64,000 bases of DNA from Acidovorax kalamii (lineage in GTDB: Bacteria; Pseudomonadota; Gammaproteobacteria; Burkholderiales; Burkholderiaceae_C). The DNA lies in the NCBI RefSeq assembly GCF_002245625.1, contig NZ_NOIG01000004.1, positions 558,001 to 622,000 on the forward strand, given 5' to 3'. The notes under the pieces were generated by a model. The model had not been told where the DNA came from, searched no databases, and saw only the letters and a list, made by a program, of their open reading frames with translations. Numbering within the stretch: the stretch's first letter is position 1; each line of letters starts with the position of its first letter. Made by a program: the position numbers and the translations under genes. Positions 1 to 9,177 of the stretch are shown one piece after another.

Positions 1-1
1 G

Positions 2-562
2 GGCCACCCCGACGCCCTGGCGCCGCACCTGTGCCATGCGCTGGCCCAGGCCTATGCCGACGGCGCCACTGCTGCAGGGCACGAGGTGCGCCAGATCGAT
101 GTCGCCACCATCGACTTTGCGCTGCTGCGCAGCCAGCACGAGTGGGAGTTGGGTTTGCTGCCCGCCTCGCTGAAACCGGCGCAGGCCGACATCGGCTGGG
201 CGCAGCACATCGTGTTGTTCTTCCCGCTGTGGCTGGGCGACATGCCCGCCTTGCTCAAGGGCTTTCTGGAGCAGGTGGCGCGGCCCGGGTTCGCTTTCAG
301 CACCGAAGGCGGCAACACGTTTGGCCGCAAGGGCCTCACGGGCCGCAGCGCGCGTGTGGTGGTCACCATGGGCATGCCGGCGCTGGTGTACCGCTGGTAC
401 TTTCGCGCGCACAGCGTGAAGTCGCTGGAGCGCAATATCCTGGGTTTTGTGGGCATCGCCCCGGTGCATGAAACCCTGGTCGGCCATGTGGAGCAACTGG
501 GCGATGCAGGCGTGGCGAAGTGGAAGGCGCGCATGCGTGTGCTGGGAGCCAAGGCGGCGTAG
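2..562 (+). CDS. NAD(P)H dehydrogenase (quinone)-like flavodoxin-fold protein, 5' end missing
   Basis: The reading frame is open from the first bases of the window, so the N-terminus lies upstream. The visible part begins GHPD, the usual end of the first beta strand and FMN-phosphate loop of the Flavodoxin_2/KefF/NQO family. Further on, FFPLWLGDMPALLKGF matches the family's flavin-contact region (P-x-W-x-x-x-P-A-x-L-K-G), followed by a GFAF segment. The protein probably uses NAD(P)H to reduce quinones or similar acceptors by two electrons in the cytoplasm. The 186 visible residues are nearly the family's full length (about 190-200), so only a few residues are missing. The physiological acceptor cannot be told from sequence. 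Confidence 0.85.
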   Translation, partial: GHPDALAPHLCHALAQAYADGATAAGHEVRQIDVATIDFALLRSQHEWELGLLPASLKPAQADIGWAQHIVLFFPLWLGDMPALLKGFLEQVARPGFAFSTEGGNTFGRKGLTGRSARVVVTMGMPALVYRWYFRAHSVKSLERNILGFVGIAPVHETLVGHVEQLGDAGVAKWKARMRVLGAKAA

Positions 563-589
563 GGCCCCGCCACCGCACTGCAACGGCCG

Positions 590-1540
590 TCAACCAAACG
601 ACCGCGCTGCGGCCAGGGCGCCCATGCGCTGGCTGATCGCAAAGAACTCTGCCACCGTCTCTTCAATGATCTGCTGCGCCGTCTTGATGGAGTCGATGAG
701 CCCGGCCGTCTGCCCTGCGAGTGCAGGGGCTGCCTCCATGTCGCCATCAAAGTACACGCGCTGGATGCCCGCAAAGCTGTCGGCGGGCATCAGGCCCGCC
801 TCATGGATGGCCTGCGTGCGCTGTGACTTGAGCGCACGGATGCAGGGGCTGGCCTTGGTGTTGAGCATCCAGGTGCCGGTCACGCCCGCATCGACGATGG
901 CGTTCTTGTAGTTGGCGTGCACGGGGCTTTCGGCGCAGCTCACAAACCGTGTGCCCATCTGCACGGCCTCGGCCCCCAGCGCAAAAGCCGCCGCCATGCC
1001 GCGCCCGTCGCAGATGCCCCCGGCGGCCACCAGCGGCACATCCACCCGCGCGCGGATGGCCTGCAGCAGCACCAGGGTGGAGACCTCTTCGGGGTTCTTG
1101 AAGCCGCCGCCTTCACCACCTTCGACCACCAGGCCATCAATGCCGGCGTCCACACATTTGAGCGCTGCGTCCACCGTGGGCACGGCGTGGTAGACGGTGA
1201 TGCCTGCGTCCTTGAGCGGCGCAATGAACTTGGCAGGGCTGCCCGCCGAGGTGGTCACAAATTTCACACCCGACGCGCACACAAAGCGCAGCATGGCATC
1301 GTCCTTCAAAAAGCGGATGGGCAGGTTCACGCCAAAGGGCAGGCCCAGCGCGCTCATCTTGGTGATCTCGGCCTGGCAGTTGGCCGTCTCGCCGGAGGAC
1401 GTCTCGATGATGCCCAGCCCGCCTGCTCGCGACACCGCCGCAGCCAGCTGCGTGCGCGCAATCCAGCCCATGGGCGCCTGGATGATGGGGTAGCGCGCGC
1501 CGGTGTGGGCGAGGACGCGGTTGGTGGCGGGTGTGGTCAT
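590..1540 (-). CDS. Nitronate monooxygenase / NAD(P)H-dependent flavin oxidoreductase
   Basis: A TIM-barrel FMN enzyme of the nitronate monooxygenase (old name 2-nitropropane dioxygenase) family, 316 residues. The N-terminal PIIQAPMGWI, the GLGIIE segment, the VVEGGEGGG phosphate-binding loop and PLVAAGGICDGRG with GAEAVQMGTRF are family hallmarks. Members oxidise alkyl nitronates such as propionate-3-nitronate; some act as enoyl reductases, so the exact substrate is open. I start at the ATG at 1540, giving MTTPATNRV, because AGGAGA lies about 8 bases upstream; an earlier in-frame start at 1573 has no such site. It converges on the flavodoxin-fold gene, with only 27 bases between the stops. 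Confidence 0.88.
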   Translation of the reverse strand: MTTPATNRVLAHTGARYPIIQAPMGWIARTQLAAAVSRAGGLGIIETSSGETANCQAEITKMSALGLPFGVNLPIRFLKDDAMLRFVCASGVKFVTTSAGSPAKFIAPLKDAGITVYHAVPTVDAALKCVDAGIDGLVVEGGEGGGFKNPEEVSTLVLLQAIRARVDVPLVAAGGICDGRGMAAAFALGAEAVQMGTRFVSCAESPVHANYKNAIVDAGVTGTWMLNTKASPCIRALKSQRTQAIHEAGLMPADSFAGIQRVYFDGDMEAAPALAGQTAGLIDSIKTAQQIIEETVAEFFAISQRMGALAAARSFG

Positions 1541-1609
1541 GGGCGGTGTCTCCTGATTTTTGGGAGCGCCCATTATTTCGACGCGTGTGCCGACGCCGTG
1601 TCGCCCGCG

Positions 1610-2401
1610 TTACGGGGCCGGGGCGGGTGTCTCTTGCCAGGGCAGCTGCACAAACAGGCGCTGCCAGTCGGCGCAGGGCGGCGCCGTGGACTCGTCGGTG
1701 GGGCGGTGCCCGCTGCCCCAGTCCGCAGGCCCCGGCCAGCGCAGCCCGCTGTCAAACTTCATCGCCGCCCCCGTCACCGGATGCGGCACCGTGAGCTGCC
1801 ACGCGTGCAGCCACAGCCGCTGCTGGCCCAGCCGCTCGGCCCACCAGCGGTTGAGCGGGCCCTTGCCATGTGTGGCGTCGCCGATGATGGGGTGCGCCAG
1901 GTGCTTGAGGTGGCGGCGGATCTGGTGGCGCCGCCCTGTGGTTGGGATGGCCTCGACCAGCGAGGCGCGGGTGGTGGCAAAACGCGCGTCGCTGGCCTCG
2001 GGCAGCGTGAGCTGCGCCAGCCGCCGAAAGCGTGTGTGGGCGTCCTGCACAGCCGCATCGGCCGGGGCGTCATCGGGCTTGAGCGCGTGGTCCACCTCGA
2101 TGGCCCCGGGCGCCCATCCGCGCACCATCGCCAGGTAGCGCTTGTGCGTGGCGCCATGCTCAAACGCCTGCGACAGTGCACGCGCCGCATCGCTGTGCAG
2201 CGCCATCACCAGCACGCCGCAGGTGCCCTTGTCGAGCCGGTGCACCGGGAACACATGCTGGTCCAGCTGGTCGCGCAGGGTCTGCATCACAAACCGCGTT
2301 TCACCCGCGTCCAGCCCCGTGCGGTGCACTAGCCAGCCCGCAGGCTTGTACACGGCCACCAGGTGCTCGTCGCGCCAGAGGATGTGCAGGGGAGGGGGCA
2401 T
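1610..2401 (-). CDS. truC: tRNA pseudouridine(65) synthase TruC
   Basis: An RluA-family pseudouridine synthase of 263 residues. The catalytic motif is HRLDKG with aspartate 57. The order NKPAGWLVHR-like segment, VMQTLRDQL, QHVFPVHRLD, then HPIIGDATHGKG and LQRLWLHA follows E. coli TruC closely, including its lack of an S4 domain. TruC converts U65 to pseudouridine in some tRNAs. The Shine-Dalgarno region before the ATG at 2401 is weak. The upstream neighbour runs divergently (start 2552), leaving a 150-base shared promoter region. Assignment to TruC rather than another RluA paralogue rests on remembered similarity. Confidence 0.85.
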   Translation of the reverse strand: MPPPLHILWRDEHLVAVYKPAGWLVHRTGLDAGETRFVMQTLRDQLDQHVFPVHRLDKGTCGVLVMALHSDAARALSQAFEHGATHKRYLAMVRGWAPGAIEVDHALKPDDAPADAAVQDAHTRFRRLAQLTLPEASDARFATTRASLVEAIPTTGRRHQIRRHLKHLAHPIIGDATHGKGPLNRWWAERLGQQRLWLHAWQLTVPHPVTGAAMKFDSGLRWPGPADWGSGHRPTDESTAPPCADWQRLFVQLPWQETPAPAP

Positions 2402-2551
2402 GGAAGAAAGCGGGGAAGGGTGGCAGGAAAAAGGCAGGCAGCACGCACGGGCGGCGATGCCGTGCGCGCCGTTTTACTACATGGCGCCCGCACACTGCTG
2501 ACAGATTCTGGCAGCAGGGGCGATAAGCTGGTGGTTCCAATGGAGGGAGCC

Positions 2552-3145
2552 ATGAACCATCGTTTTCAATGCCAGTGTGGCCAGCTTGTTGGCGAGGTGG
2601 CCCACACACGGTCTGCCATCCATGCCATCTGCTACTGCCGCGACTGCCAGGCCTATGCCCACCACCTGGGCCAGGCCGACGCGGCGCTGGACGCCCTGGC
2701 CGGTACCGAGGTGGTGGGCACACATGCCCGCAACGTGTCTTTCAGCAGTGGCATCGATCAGCTGGCCTGCCTGTCATTGTCCGAAGGCGGCTTGCTGCGC
2801 TGGTACGCGCGCTGTTGCAACACCCCCTTGGCCAATACGGGGCGCGACTGGCGCATGCCCTATGTGGGTCTGGTCCATCTGTGCCTGCGGGCGGGTGGTG
2901 CACCGCTTGTGCCTGCGTTTGTGCCAGTGCAGATGCACCTGGAGACCGCCAGCGCCCAGGGCACGCCGCCTCGCACAGGTTGGAGCCAGCTGAGGGCGTT
3001 GCTGGGCTTCATGCCCCGCATTGCGGCGGCGCGATTCACTGGCAGCTTTCGCCGCACACCTTTCTTCACAGCCACTGGTGTGCCCGTGGTGGCTGTGCGC
3101 GTGCTGACCGCCGCCGAGCGCGAAAGGGCCATGGCTGCGGTGTAG
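2552..3145 (+). CDS. DUF6151/GFA-like zinc-binding protein
   Basis: A 197-residue protein with the cysteine layout of the glutathione-dependent formaldehyde-activating (GFA, Mss4-like) fold: C7-x-C9 at the N-terminus, then C27-Y-C29-R-D-C32, and a CC-N-T-P pair near residue 90. In this fold such cysteines bind zinc. I recall this arrangement in proteins labelled DUF6151, which lack a proven reaction, so I do not claim formaldehyde activation. The ATG at 2552 is preceded by GGAGGGAG at good spacing; another in-frame ATG lies 12 bases upstream. Confidence 0.75.
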   Translation: MNHRFQCQCGQLVGEVAHTRSAIHAICYCRDCQAYAHHLGQADAALDALAGTEVVGTHARNVSFSSGIDQLACLSLSEGGLLRWYARCCNTPLANTGRDWRMPYVGLVHLCLRAGGAPLVPAFVPVQMHLETASAQGTPPRTGWSQLRALLGFMPRIAAARFTGSFRRTPFFTATGVPVVAVRVLTAAERERAMAAV

Positions 3146-3301
3146 GCGCTAGGCCGGTTGCATGGGGCCTCTGCGCCACCGGCCGAGCGGCCGGGCATGC
3201 CAGAATGCCCACGGTTTGCTTGGGAGCCATGGGCCCGGATGCTGGTGCGTCGGGTTGTGCTGCGTTCCCTGCCGAACCCCAAAACACCAAAAGGAGACCC
3301 C

Positions 3302-3637
3302 ATGTCGGCAGGAGACTGGAAAGACATGTACGCCGCCGCCGTGGCGGGAGACCTGGCGCTGGTGCGCCACCACATCAGTGCGGGCGTCAACCCCAACTAC
3401 CAGCACCCCGAGATTCTGTGCACGCCCCTGGTGGCCAGCCTGATCCATGGGCACAGCGAGATCGCGCACTACCTGCTGGCCCACGGCGCCGACCCCGGGC
3501 TGCGCTCCGACTTTGACGACATGACCCCGCTGGAGGCCGCACGCAGGTACCGGCGCACCGAGTTCATCGCCTTGCTGCAGGCACGGGGTGCCAAGGAAGA
3601 GCGCAAGCCGTTCTGGTGGCGCTGGCTGCCGGTGTAG
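3302..3637 (+). CDS. Small ankyrin-repeat protein
   Basis: A 111-residue soluble protein made of about three ankyrin repeats: MYAAAVAGDLALVRHHISAG, then TPLVASLIHGHSEIAHYLLA and TPLEAARRYRRTEFIALLQA. The TPL starts and the G-D/H-S-E turns define the repeats. Ankyrin repeats bind other proteins; no partner can be named. The ATG at 3302 follows AAGGAGACCCC, an excellent Shine-Dalgarno site, which rules out the longer reading frame from 3158. There is no signal peptide, so it should be cytoplasmic. Confidence 0.85.
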   Translation: MSAGDWKDMYAAAVAGDLALVRHHISAGVNPNYQHPEILCTPLVASLIHGHSEIAHYLLAHGADPGLRSDFDDMTPLEAARRYRRTEFIALLQARGAKEERKPFWWRWLPV

Positions 3638-3680
3638 GCGATGCGGCGGGGTGATGGATCACCCCGTTGCCCACAGATTC

Positions 3681-4508
3681 TCAGAGGCCGGCGAGGCAGC
3701 GCTGGAGGGCTGTATTGAACTGCTCCGGGGCTTCCAGCGAAGGCAAATGCGCCACGCCCGGCAGCATGGTGCCTTGCGCGGCAGGGATGCGCTGAGCGAG
3801 CAGCCTGCATCGGTCTTGCAAATGCGGCAGGTCGAGATCGCCCCACAGCACGGCCGTGGGGGCCTGGATGGACTCCAGCCGCGCCCATGCCGATGGCTCT
3901 TCGACGGCCACTCCCGGGTGCGGCGCCCGCAGTGCGGTCCCGTTCATCGACAGAAAAAGGGAGCGTGCCTCGCCTCCGACCCGGCCCGGCGGGCTCAGGG
4001 GGCCGTCCAGCCACAGCTGGGCCTGCAGTTCGTTTTTTGCATCCAGGTCGCCACGCGATGCGGTTGCATGGATGGTGTCCATGAGCTCTTTCACCGTGGC
4101 GACGGGCTCTGGCGTCGGTGCGCCGCCGACACCGGGCGACACCAGCACCAAGCCACCCACGCGCGCAGGTTGAGCCATGGCTGCATCGATGGCAATACGA
4201 CCGCCCGTGGAGCAGCCGACGAGAACTGCCTGCTCATATCCAAGAGCATCCATTACCGACCACAGGTCGGCCACGTGGGAATGCGGCGTGGGTGCGAGAG
4301 TGCGCGATTCGCCAAACCCTCGGCGGTCATAGCTGATGGCAGGGCGGAACGAGGCCAGCCAGCTGCAGGAGGCCTGCCACATGCGTCGGTCCGCGACGTT
4401 GGCGTGCAGGAAAAGGACCGGTACACCCGCAGCGCCGGGGTGAGCGTCCTGCTCCACAGCCAGCAACGCACCGCTGACTTTCACCTGCATCGTTTTCCTA
4501 GTTGTCAT
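3681..4508 (-). CDS. Alpha/beta hydrolase
   Basis: A 275-residue alpha/beta-hydrolase. The HAN oxyanion region, YDRRGFGES and the nucleophile elbow GCSTGG (serine 100) are visible, with acid candidates in WGDLDLPH (aspartate 224 or 226) and histidine 254 in GVAHLPSLE. This is the pattern of esterase, 3-oxoadipate enol-lactonase or BioH-like enzymes; nothing shows the substrate. No signal peptide is seen, so it is probably cytoplasmic. It stands alone, convergent with the ankyrin gene. Confidence 0.85.
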   Translation of the reverse strand: MTTRKTMQVKVSGALLAVEQDAHPGAAGVPVLFLHANVADRRMWQASCSWLASFRPAISYDRRGFGESRTLAPTPHSHVADLWSVMDALGYEQAVLVGCSTGGRIAIDAAMAQPARVGGLVLVSPGVGGAPTPEPVATVKELMDTIHATASRGDLDAKNELQAQLWLDGPLSPPGRVGGEARSLFLSMNGTALRAPHPGVAVEEPSAWARLESIQAPTAVLWGDLDLPHLQDRCRLLAQRIPAAQGTMLPGVAHLPSLEAPEQFNTALQRCLAGL

Positions 4509-4576
4509 GCGGGGGAAGATACCGACCGCCGACTCGGGGTGTCAATGCGAGGTGTCAGGCGGCTCGCCGCACAGGG

Positions 4577-5041
4577 TCACAGCAGCGCGGTTTCCTTCGC
4601 CCGCATCTTGGCGGCTATGTACTCCCCATGCGTCACATGCAGTAGCCCGGCCACCTTGCTGATGGTGTGCATCTCGTTCTCGTCCAGGCGCGCATCGGCA
4701 TAGGCCACCTGCCACATGGCTTCGACCAGCTGAATCTTCTGGTCCTGCGTGAAGTGCTCGTTCAGGCTGCTGGTGAAGCGCTGGTAGTCGTAGGCGGTTT
4801 GGGATGTGGTCACGGCCAGCTCCAGCAGGCGGGCCAGTTCGTCGTCGCTCAGCGCAAACTTGCTGCGCAGGGCGGCCACTACGGTGGTGCGCTCGGCGTC
4901 GTCCATGGAGGCATCAAATCGCACCACCTCCACCAGCAGCACGGCGGTGGCCAGCTGCACGGTGTGTGCGCGCTCGGCGGGTGACTGTGACGGCGTGGGC
5001 TGCGTGAAGCTGTCGAACAGGTCTTTGAGGGTTTGGAACAT
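4577..5041 (-). CDS. TerB-family tellurite-resistance-like protein
   Basis: A 154-residue all-helical protein with two TerB-like acidic helical hairpins: VVRFDASMDDAERTTVVAAL near residues 40-60 and AYADARLDENEMHTISKVAGLL near 113-135. In the TerB/DjlA N-terminal family the repeated D-x-x-x-D/E residues bind metal. Stand-alone TerB proteins like this one are common and mostly unstudied. No other ter genes lie nearby, so tellurite resistance itself is not supported. Confidence 0.8.
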   Translation of the reverse strand: MFQTLKDLFDSFTQPTPSQSPAERAHTVQLATAVLLVEVVRFDASMDDAERTTVVAALRSKFALSDDELARLLELAVTTSQTAYDYQRFTSSLNEHFTQDQKIQLVEAMWQVAYADARLDENEMHTISKVAGLLHVTHGEYIAAKMRAKETALL

Positions 5042-5182
5042 CGGGGACCTTTGGGGAGGGCTTTCGCCGTGTGGCGCAAGGGGGTGGAGGTGTGGTCGCG
5101 CCGGTTGGTTCCCGCCGTGCGCGCAGGCGGTTGCGCACTTTGCGCTCGCGGCTGACTACTGCCCCGGTGACAATTGGGGGTC

Positions 5183-6100
5183 ATGACGAAGAAAACCATA
5201 CTCCCCCTGCAACTGCTGGTTGCCCCCGACAAGAACGACCCCGCACCGCTGATCCTGTACCACGGGCGAAACTGCCCCGATGGTTTTGGCGCCGCGCTGG
5301 CGGCCTGGCTGTACTACGGCGACAGCGCCGAGTACCGGGGGCTGGACCATGGCGATGTGCTCTCGGTGGACGACCTGCCGCCCGTGGCGGGCCGCACTGT
5401 CTACATCCTCGACTTCTCGTTTTCGGCCGAGATCCTGCAGGCCATTGACGAGCGCGCCGCCAAGCTTGTGATGCTGGACCACCACAAGAGCGCGGCCGAA
5501 AAGCTCACTGGCTTTGCCTGCCGCTGCGGGGTGGTGCACTTTGACATGAGCAAGTCGGGTGCGCGCCTGGCCTGGGAGTTCTTCCACCCGCATACCCCCA
5601 TACCGCCGCTGCTGCAGTATGTGGAAGACCGCGACATCTGGAAATGGGAGTTTGAAGAGAGCGCACGTTTCCTGTCGGCGCTCGACATGGAGTCGCAGGA
5701 TTTTGCGCGCTGGAGCGAGATTGCCACCTTCAGCCCCGAGCAGCTTGCGCAGTTCATGGTGCGCGGCGCGGCCATGGACGAGAAGTACAAGAAGCTCTGC
5801 GCCGACATCGCCGAGGGCGCGCAGCCCCTGGTGTTCAACGGCATTGCAGGCCTGATGGTGAATGCGCCCGGCATGTTCCACAGCCTGGTGGGCGACATGC
5901 TTTCGGCCAAGACTGGCACCTTTGCGCTGATGTGGAGCGCTGGCGAAAAAGGTGTGAAGGTGGGGCTGCGTGCGCAGCGCAACTTTGACTGCATCGCGCT
6001 GGCCGAAAGCATGGGCGGCGGCGGGCATGCGCAGGCCTGCGGTTTCAAGATGAAGGTGGAGCGCCTGCCCGAGCTGCTCTCTGGCACCTTCAATGCCTGA
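5183..6100 (+). CDS. DHH-family phosphoesterase
   Basis: A 305-residue DHH/DHHA1 protein. The first motif is YHGRNCPDGFGAA (aspartate 33), DHH itself is at residues 99-101 within VMLDHHKSA, and GGGGHAQACGF near the C-terminus is the DHHA1 substrate-binding glycine motif. The family includes RecJ and NrnA-like nanoRNases and pyrophosphatases; this short form lacks RecJ's extra domains, so oligonucleotide or cyclic-dinucleotide hydrolysis is possible but unproved. I chose the ATG at 5183; a TTG nine bases upstream is in frame. Confidence 0.85.
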   Translation: MTKKTILPLQLLVAPDKNDPAPLILYHGRNCPDGFGAALAAWLYYGDSAEYRGLDHGDVLSVDDLPPVAGRTVYILDFSFSAEILQAIDERAAKLVMLDHHKSAAEKLTGFACRCGVVHFDMSKSGARLAWEFFHPHTPIPPLLQYVEDRDIWKWEFEESARFLSALDMESQDFARWSEIATFSPEQLAQFMVRGAAMDEKYKKLCADIAEGAQPLVFNGIAGLMVNAPGMFHSLVGDMLSAKTGTFALMWSAGEKGVKVGLRAQRNFDCIALAESMGGGGHAQACGFKMKVERLPELLSGTFNA

Positions 6101-6110
6101 AGCAGGCGCC

Positions 6111-6176
6111 GGTTTTGAATAAAAATCGGCCTTTGCGCGCTATGGATAAGCGCTGATAGCTATTAAATATATAGCA
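6111..6176 (+). repeat. Dispersed Comamonadaceae-type intergenic repeat, copy 1
   Basis: Begins TTTTGAAT, contains GGCCTTTGCGCGC, then the core ATGGATAAGCGCTGATAGCT and an AT-rich tail ending ATATATAGCA. The tail can fold as GCTAT...ATAGC. Similar 55-70 bp copies recur through the window. This copy lies just after the DHH gene, between two convergent stops. Confidence 0.7.
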
Positions 6177-6187
6177 TTCGGCGCAAG

Positions 6188-7405
6188 CTACACCAGCCGC
6201 AAGTCCGCCCCCTTCGTCCCTGGAAACACCCGCGCCACGGCCGCCGCGTTCAACCCGTACAACCTGGCGAACAACTCGCCCAGCACGGCGCGGTAGTCGT
6301 TGAGCACGGGGTAGTCGCGGTTCTGGAACAAGGTGGTGGCCGTCAGCGCCTGCTGTTCGCCCACTATGCGGCCGCCGCCCACACCGCCGCCCAGCACCCA
6401 GAACACGGTGCCGTGGCCGTGGTCGGTGCCCCGGTTGCCGTTCTCGCGGAAGGTGCGGCCAAACTCGCTGACCACCACGACCACGGTGTGCTTCCACGCC
6501 GGGCCCATCTCGTCGGCAAAGCCTGCCAGGCCCCGGCCCAGCTCTTCAAACCGGTTGGCCAGCGCGCCGGTGGCCGCGCCTTGGCCCACATGGGTGTCCC
6601 AGCCGCCCACGTCCACAAAACCGATCTGGTAGCGCGTCTGCATCAGCTTTGCCATGCGCCGGGCCGTGCCTTCAAAGCCCTTGGTGCTCAGTGCGTTGCG
6701 GCTGGCGGCCTCCATCTCGCCCTGCATGGTGCGGGCGACTTCTTCGCGCGTGGCAAAACCTTCGGCCACGGGTGTGGCCAGTGGCGTGCCCCGGTACATG
6801 GATTCGATGAGCTGCGCCTGCCGCGCATCCACGCCACTGCGGCCCGCCGCCGCGCTCAGCAGCGTGTTGGGCACATCCACTGCGCCGCGCAGCACAAGGG
6901 GCAGGGTGCTGGTGAAGGCCATGGGCTGCAGCGCGGCCGTGGCCGGGGTGTTGCCGGTGCGTGGGTTCAGCTCGGACACCAGCCGGTTCAAAAAACCTGA
7001 GCGGTAGTCGCGCCGCCCGCCCACGGGCTGGCCCAGCTCCATGCTGTCTTGCGTGTCGAAGTGGCTGCGCGAGAGGTCGTCGGTGCCCGCAAAGGGCACA
7101 AAGGCCAGCTGGCGCTGCTGGTACAGCGGCAGCATCGAATCTGCCAGCACGGGGTGCAGGCCCCAGTCGGGCGTGAGCGGCAGCGCGCCGCCGTCCTGCC
7201 CCGGGCGGGCAATGGCGATGTTGGGCCGTGTCTCGTAGTAGTAGCTGCTGGCCGTGGGCACCAGCAGGCTGGTGCAGTCATAACCACCGCGCAAGAACAC
7301 GAGCAGAAAACGCACGTCCTGCGCGCCGGGGGCGGCCATCGCGCTGGCGCTGTGCACGCCGAGGGCGCTGGTGCCCAGCGCTTGAAGAAGGTGTCTGCGT
7401 CGCAT
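6188..7405 (-). CDS. DUF1501 domain protein (Tat-exported)
   Basis: A 405-residue DUF1501 (sulfatase-like fold) protein. The start MRRRHLLQALGTSALGVHSASA is a twin-arginine signal. Diagnostic segments are LLVFLRGGYDCTSLLVP, HFDTQDSMELGQ, VDVGGWDTHVGQG and VVVVSEFGRTFRENGNRGTDHGHG. DUF1501 genes are almost always next to DUF1800 genes, as here: the upstream DUF1800 stop is 10 bases before this ATG. No activity is established for the pair; secretion of a folded cofactor protein is implied by the Tat signal. GAGGAAATCACC before the ATG at 7405 fixes the start. Confidence 0.9.
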   Translation of the reverse strand: MRRRHLLQALGTSALGVHSASAMAAPGAQDVRFLLVFLRGGYDCTSLLVPTASSYYYETRPNIAIARPGQDGGALPLTPDWGLHPVLADSMLPLYQQRQLAFVPFAGTDDLSRSHFDTQDSMELGQPVGGRRDYRSGFLNRLVSELNPRTGNTPATAALQPMAFTSTLPLVLRGAVDVPNTLLSAAAGRSGVDARQAQLIESMYRGTPLATPVAEGFATREEVARTMQGEMEAASRNALSTKGFEGTARRMAKLMQTRYQIGFVDVGGWDTHVGQGAATGALANRFEELGRGLAGFADEMGPAWKHTVVVVVSEFGRTFRENGNRGTDHGHGTVFWVLGGGVGGGRIVGEQQALTATTLFQNRDYPVLNDYRAVLGELFARLYGLNAAAVARVFPGTKGADLRLV

Positions 7406-7415
7406 GGTGATTTCC

Positions 7416-9029
7416 TCAGCCGTGCATGAATTCCGGTGATGCAAGGAACAACAGGTTCCACTCGCGTGGCGATGCCGCCTGCGCCAGCGCATTGCGCGTG
7501 GCGGCCGACCAGGTGGGCTGCAGGGCGCGCACATAGGCACTCTGCGCCAGCGGTGGGGGTGTGCGCTGCGATGCAGACTGTTCGGCCATCCTCATCTCCT
7601 TCTCGCGCGGGGTGGGCACGGGGACGGTGGCCACCCCGGCGCCGATGGCGCGGGCGATCTCGAAGCGCGTGGACATCTGCCCTGAGCCTGCCCATGCCGC
7701 CGCGTCCAGCGGGTAGCCGTCGGGCGTGGCGCGGCCATACAGGGGCTCGGCCAGGCGCTGCAGCCAGCTCAGCGCGGGCTCGGCGCCGGGCAGCACGGCG
7801 TCGCCATGGGCCAGGCGCAGGCTGGCCAGCACATAGTGCACCGGGTCGCGAAAGCGCTGGCCCAGCGATGCACGAAATTCCGGCGCGCTGAACAGTGCCT
7901 CCAGCACGGCGGCGATGTCGCCATCGGTGCGCTCGAACGTGCGGGCCAGGGTTTGCAGCAGCGCGGGCGGTGGCTTGTCGCCCACTAGGAAAAGCGCGAT
8001 CTTACGCGTGATGAAACGCGCTGTGGCCGGTGCGCGTGCCAGTCGGTCCAGCGCTTCGTCCACCTCGGCCAGGCCTTCGGCGCGCAGGGGCTGGCCCAGC
8101 AGGGTCTTGGGGTCCCAGTCGTGCCGCTGGGGGTTGAACTCGAACAGGCCATCGCGCACGTAGTGGCGGCGCAGCGCGGGCTTCATGCGCGGGTGCTCGT
8201 CGCTGTCTGGCTGGCGCGCAATGCCCACACCGGTCAGCACGCGTGCCAGCTCCTGCACGTCCTGCTGGCTGTAGCCGCCGTCCACGCCCAGCGTGTGCAG
8301 CTCCATCAGCTCGCGCGCGTAGTTTTCGTTGATGCGGCCCGCTGCGTTGCGGGCGTTGTCCAGGTAATGCAGCATGGCCGGGTGGCGCACCGTGGCACCC
8401 AGCAGGTCGCGAAAGCGGCCCAGTGCGTGGGGGCGGATGGCGCGTTCCTCGTAGTCGCCCACCAGCACACGCAGGTGGCCCTTGCCCGCAAACACGCTGA
8501 AGTGGTTCATCCAGAACCAGGTCATCTTCTCGCGCAGCTGGGTGGGCGAATACAGCGCGCGCAGCACAAAACGCTCGGCAGCCTCTTGCTGCAGCGCGCG
8601 CATGTCCTGCTGCCAGGCCTTGAGCGCGGCTTTGCGGCCATCCTCGGTGGGCTGGGCCTTGGCGGCCTGGTGCTGCGCCTCCATGCGCGCGGCCAGCTCG
8701 GGCAGGGGCGTGCGGGTGATGGCCATGGCGTCGATCTGCGCCTGGGCCGCGCGCGGCAGCGTGGCGGGCGGGGGGCACAGCTGCGCGGCCAGGTAGGCGG
8801 CAACCCCTTGCGGTGGCAGCGCCTGTGCGCCCTGGGCGGTGTTGCCCCAGGTCACGCGGTCCAGCAGGCGGGTTTGCGTGGCTTCGTCTGCACTGGCCCA
8901 GCCAGCGGTACCCGCCGGGGCAGCGGCGCGTGCCAGGCCCAGCGGGGCGGTGGCAGCCATGCCCAGCAGGCCAGCGAGCACGGTGCGGCGGTGAAGAGGG
9001 CCGGGGAGCGGGGCGGAAGGAGCGTTCAT
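7416..9029 (-). CDS. DUF1800 domain protein (Tat-exported)
   Basis: A 537-residue DUF1800 protein with a Tat-like N-terminus (HRRTVLAGLLGMAATAPLG). Conserved DUF1800 pieces are LLDRVTWG, LREKMTWFWMNHFSVF, GRINENYARELMELHTLGVD, QDVQELARVLTGVG and the C-terminal FLASPEFMHG. It is the first gene of a two-gene operon with the DUF1501 gene. Function unknown; both partners appear to be exported folded to the periplasm. The ATG at 9029 (MNAPS) was preferred over an ATG 9 bases upstream; the choice is not certain. Confidence 0.88.
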   Translation of the reverse strand: MNAPSAPLPGPLHRRTVLAGLLGMAATAPLGLARAAAPAGTAGWASADEATQTRLLDRVTWGNTAQGAQALPPQGVAAYLAAQLCPPPATLPRAAQAQIDAMAITRTPLPELAARMEAQHQAAKAQPTEDGRKAALKAWQQDMRALQQEAAERFVLRALYSPTQLREKMTWFWMNHFSVFAGKGHLRVLVGDYEERAIRPHALGRFRDLLGATVRHPAMLHYLDNARNAAGRINENYARELMELHTLGVDGGYSQQDVQELARVLTGVGIARQPDSDEHPRMKPALRRHYVRDGLFEFNPQRHDWDPKTLLGQPLRAEGLAEVDEALDRLARAPATARFITRKIALFLVGDKPPPALLQTLARTFERTDGDIAAVLEALFSAPEFRASLGQRFRDPVHYVLASLRLAHGDAVLPGAEPALSWLQRLAEPLYGRATPDGYPLDAAAWAGSGQMSTRFEIARAIGAGVATVPVPTPREKEMRMAEQSASQRTPPPLAQSAYVRALQPTWSAATRNALAQAASPREWNLLFLASPEFMHG

Positions 9030-9177
9030 GGGGCGCACAGGGGGCAGGCAGTGGAGCGCATGGTGCTCCGCCCCAACGCGCCGTGCAAGCCTGCCGCGCG
9101 GGTTTTACCTGCGCGACACAAACGCCCCGGAGCTTGTTTACAAGGGCTGTCGCGCCGTCGCTGAACCGCTCAGCTGC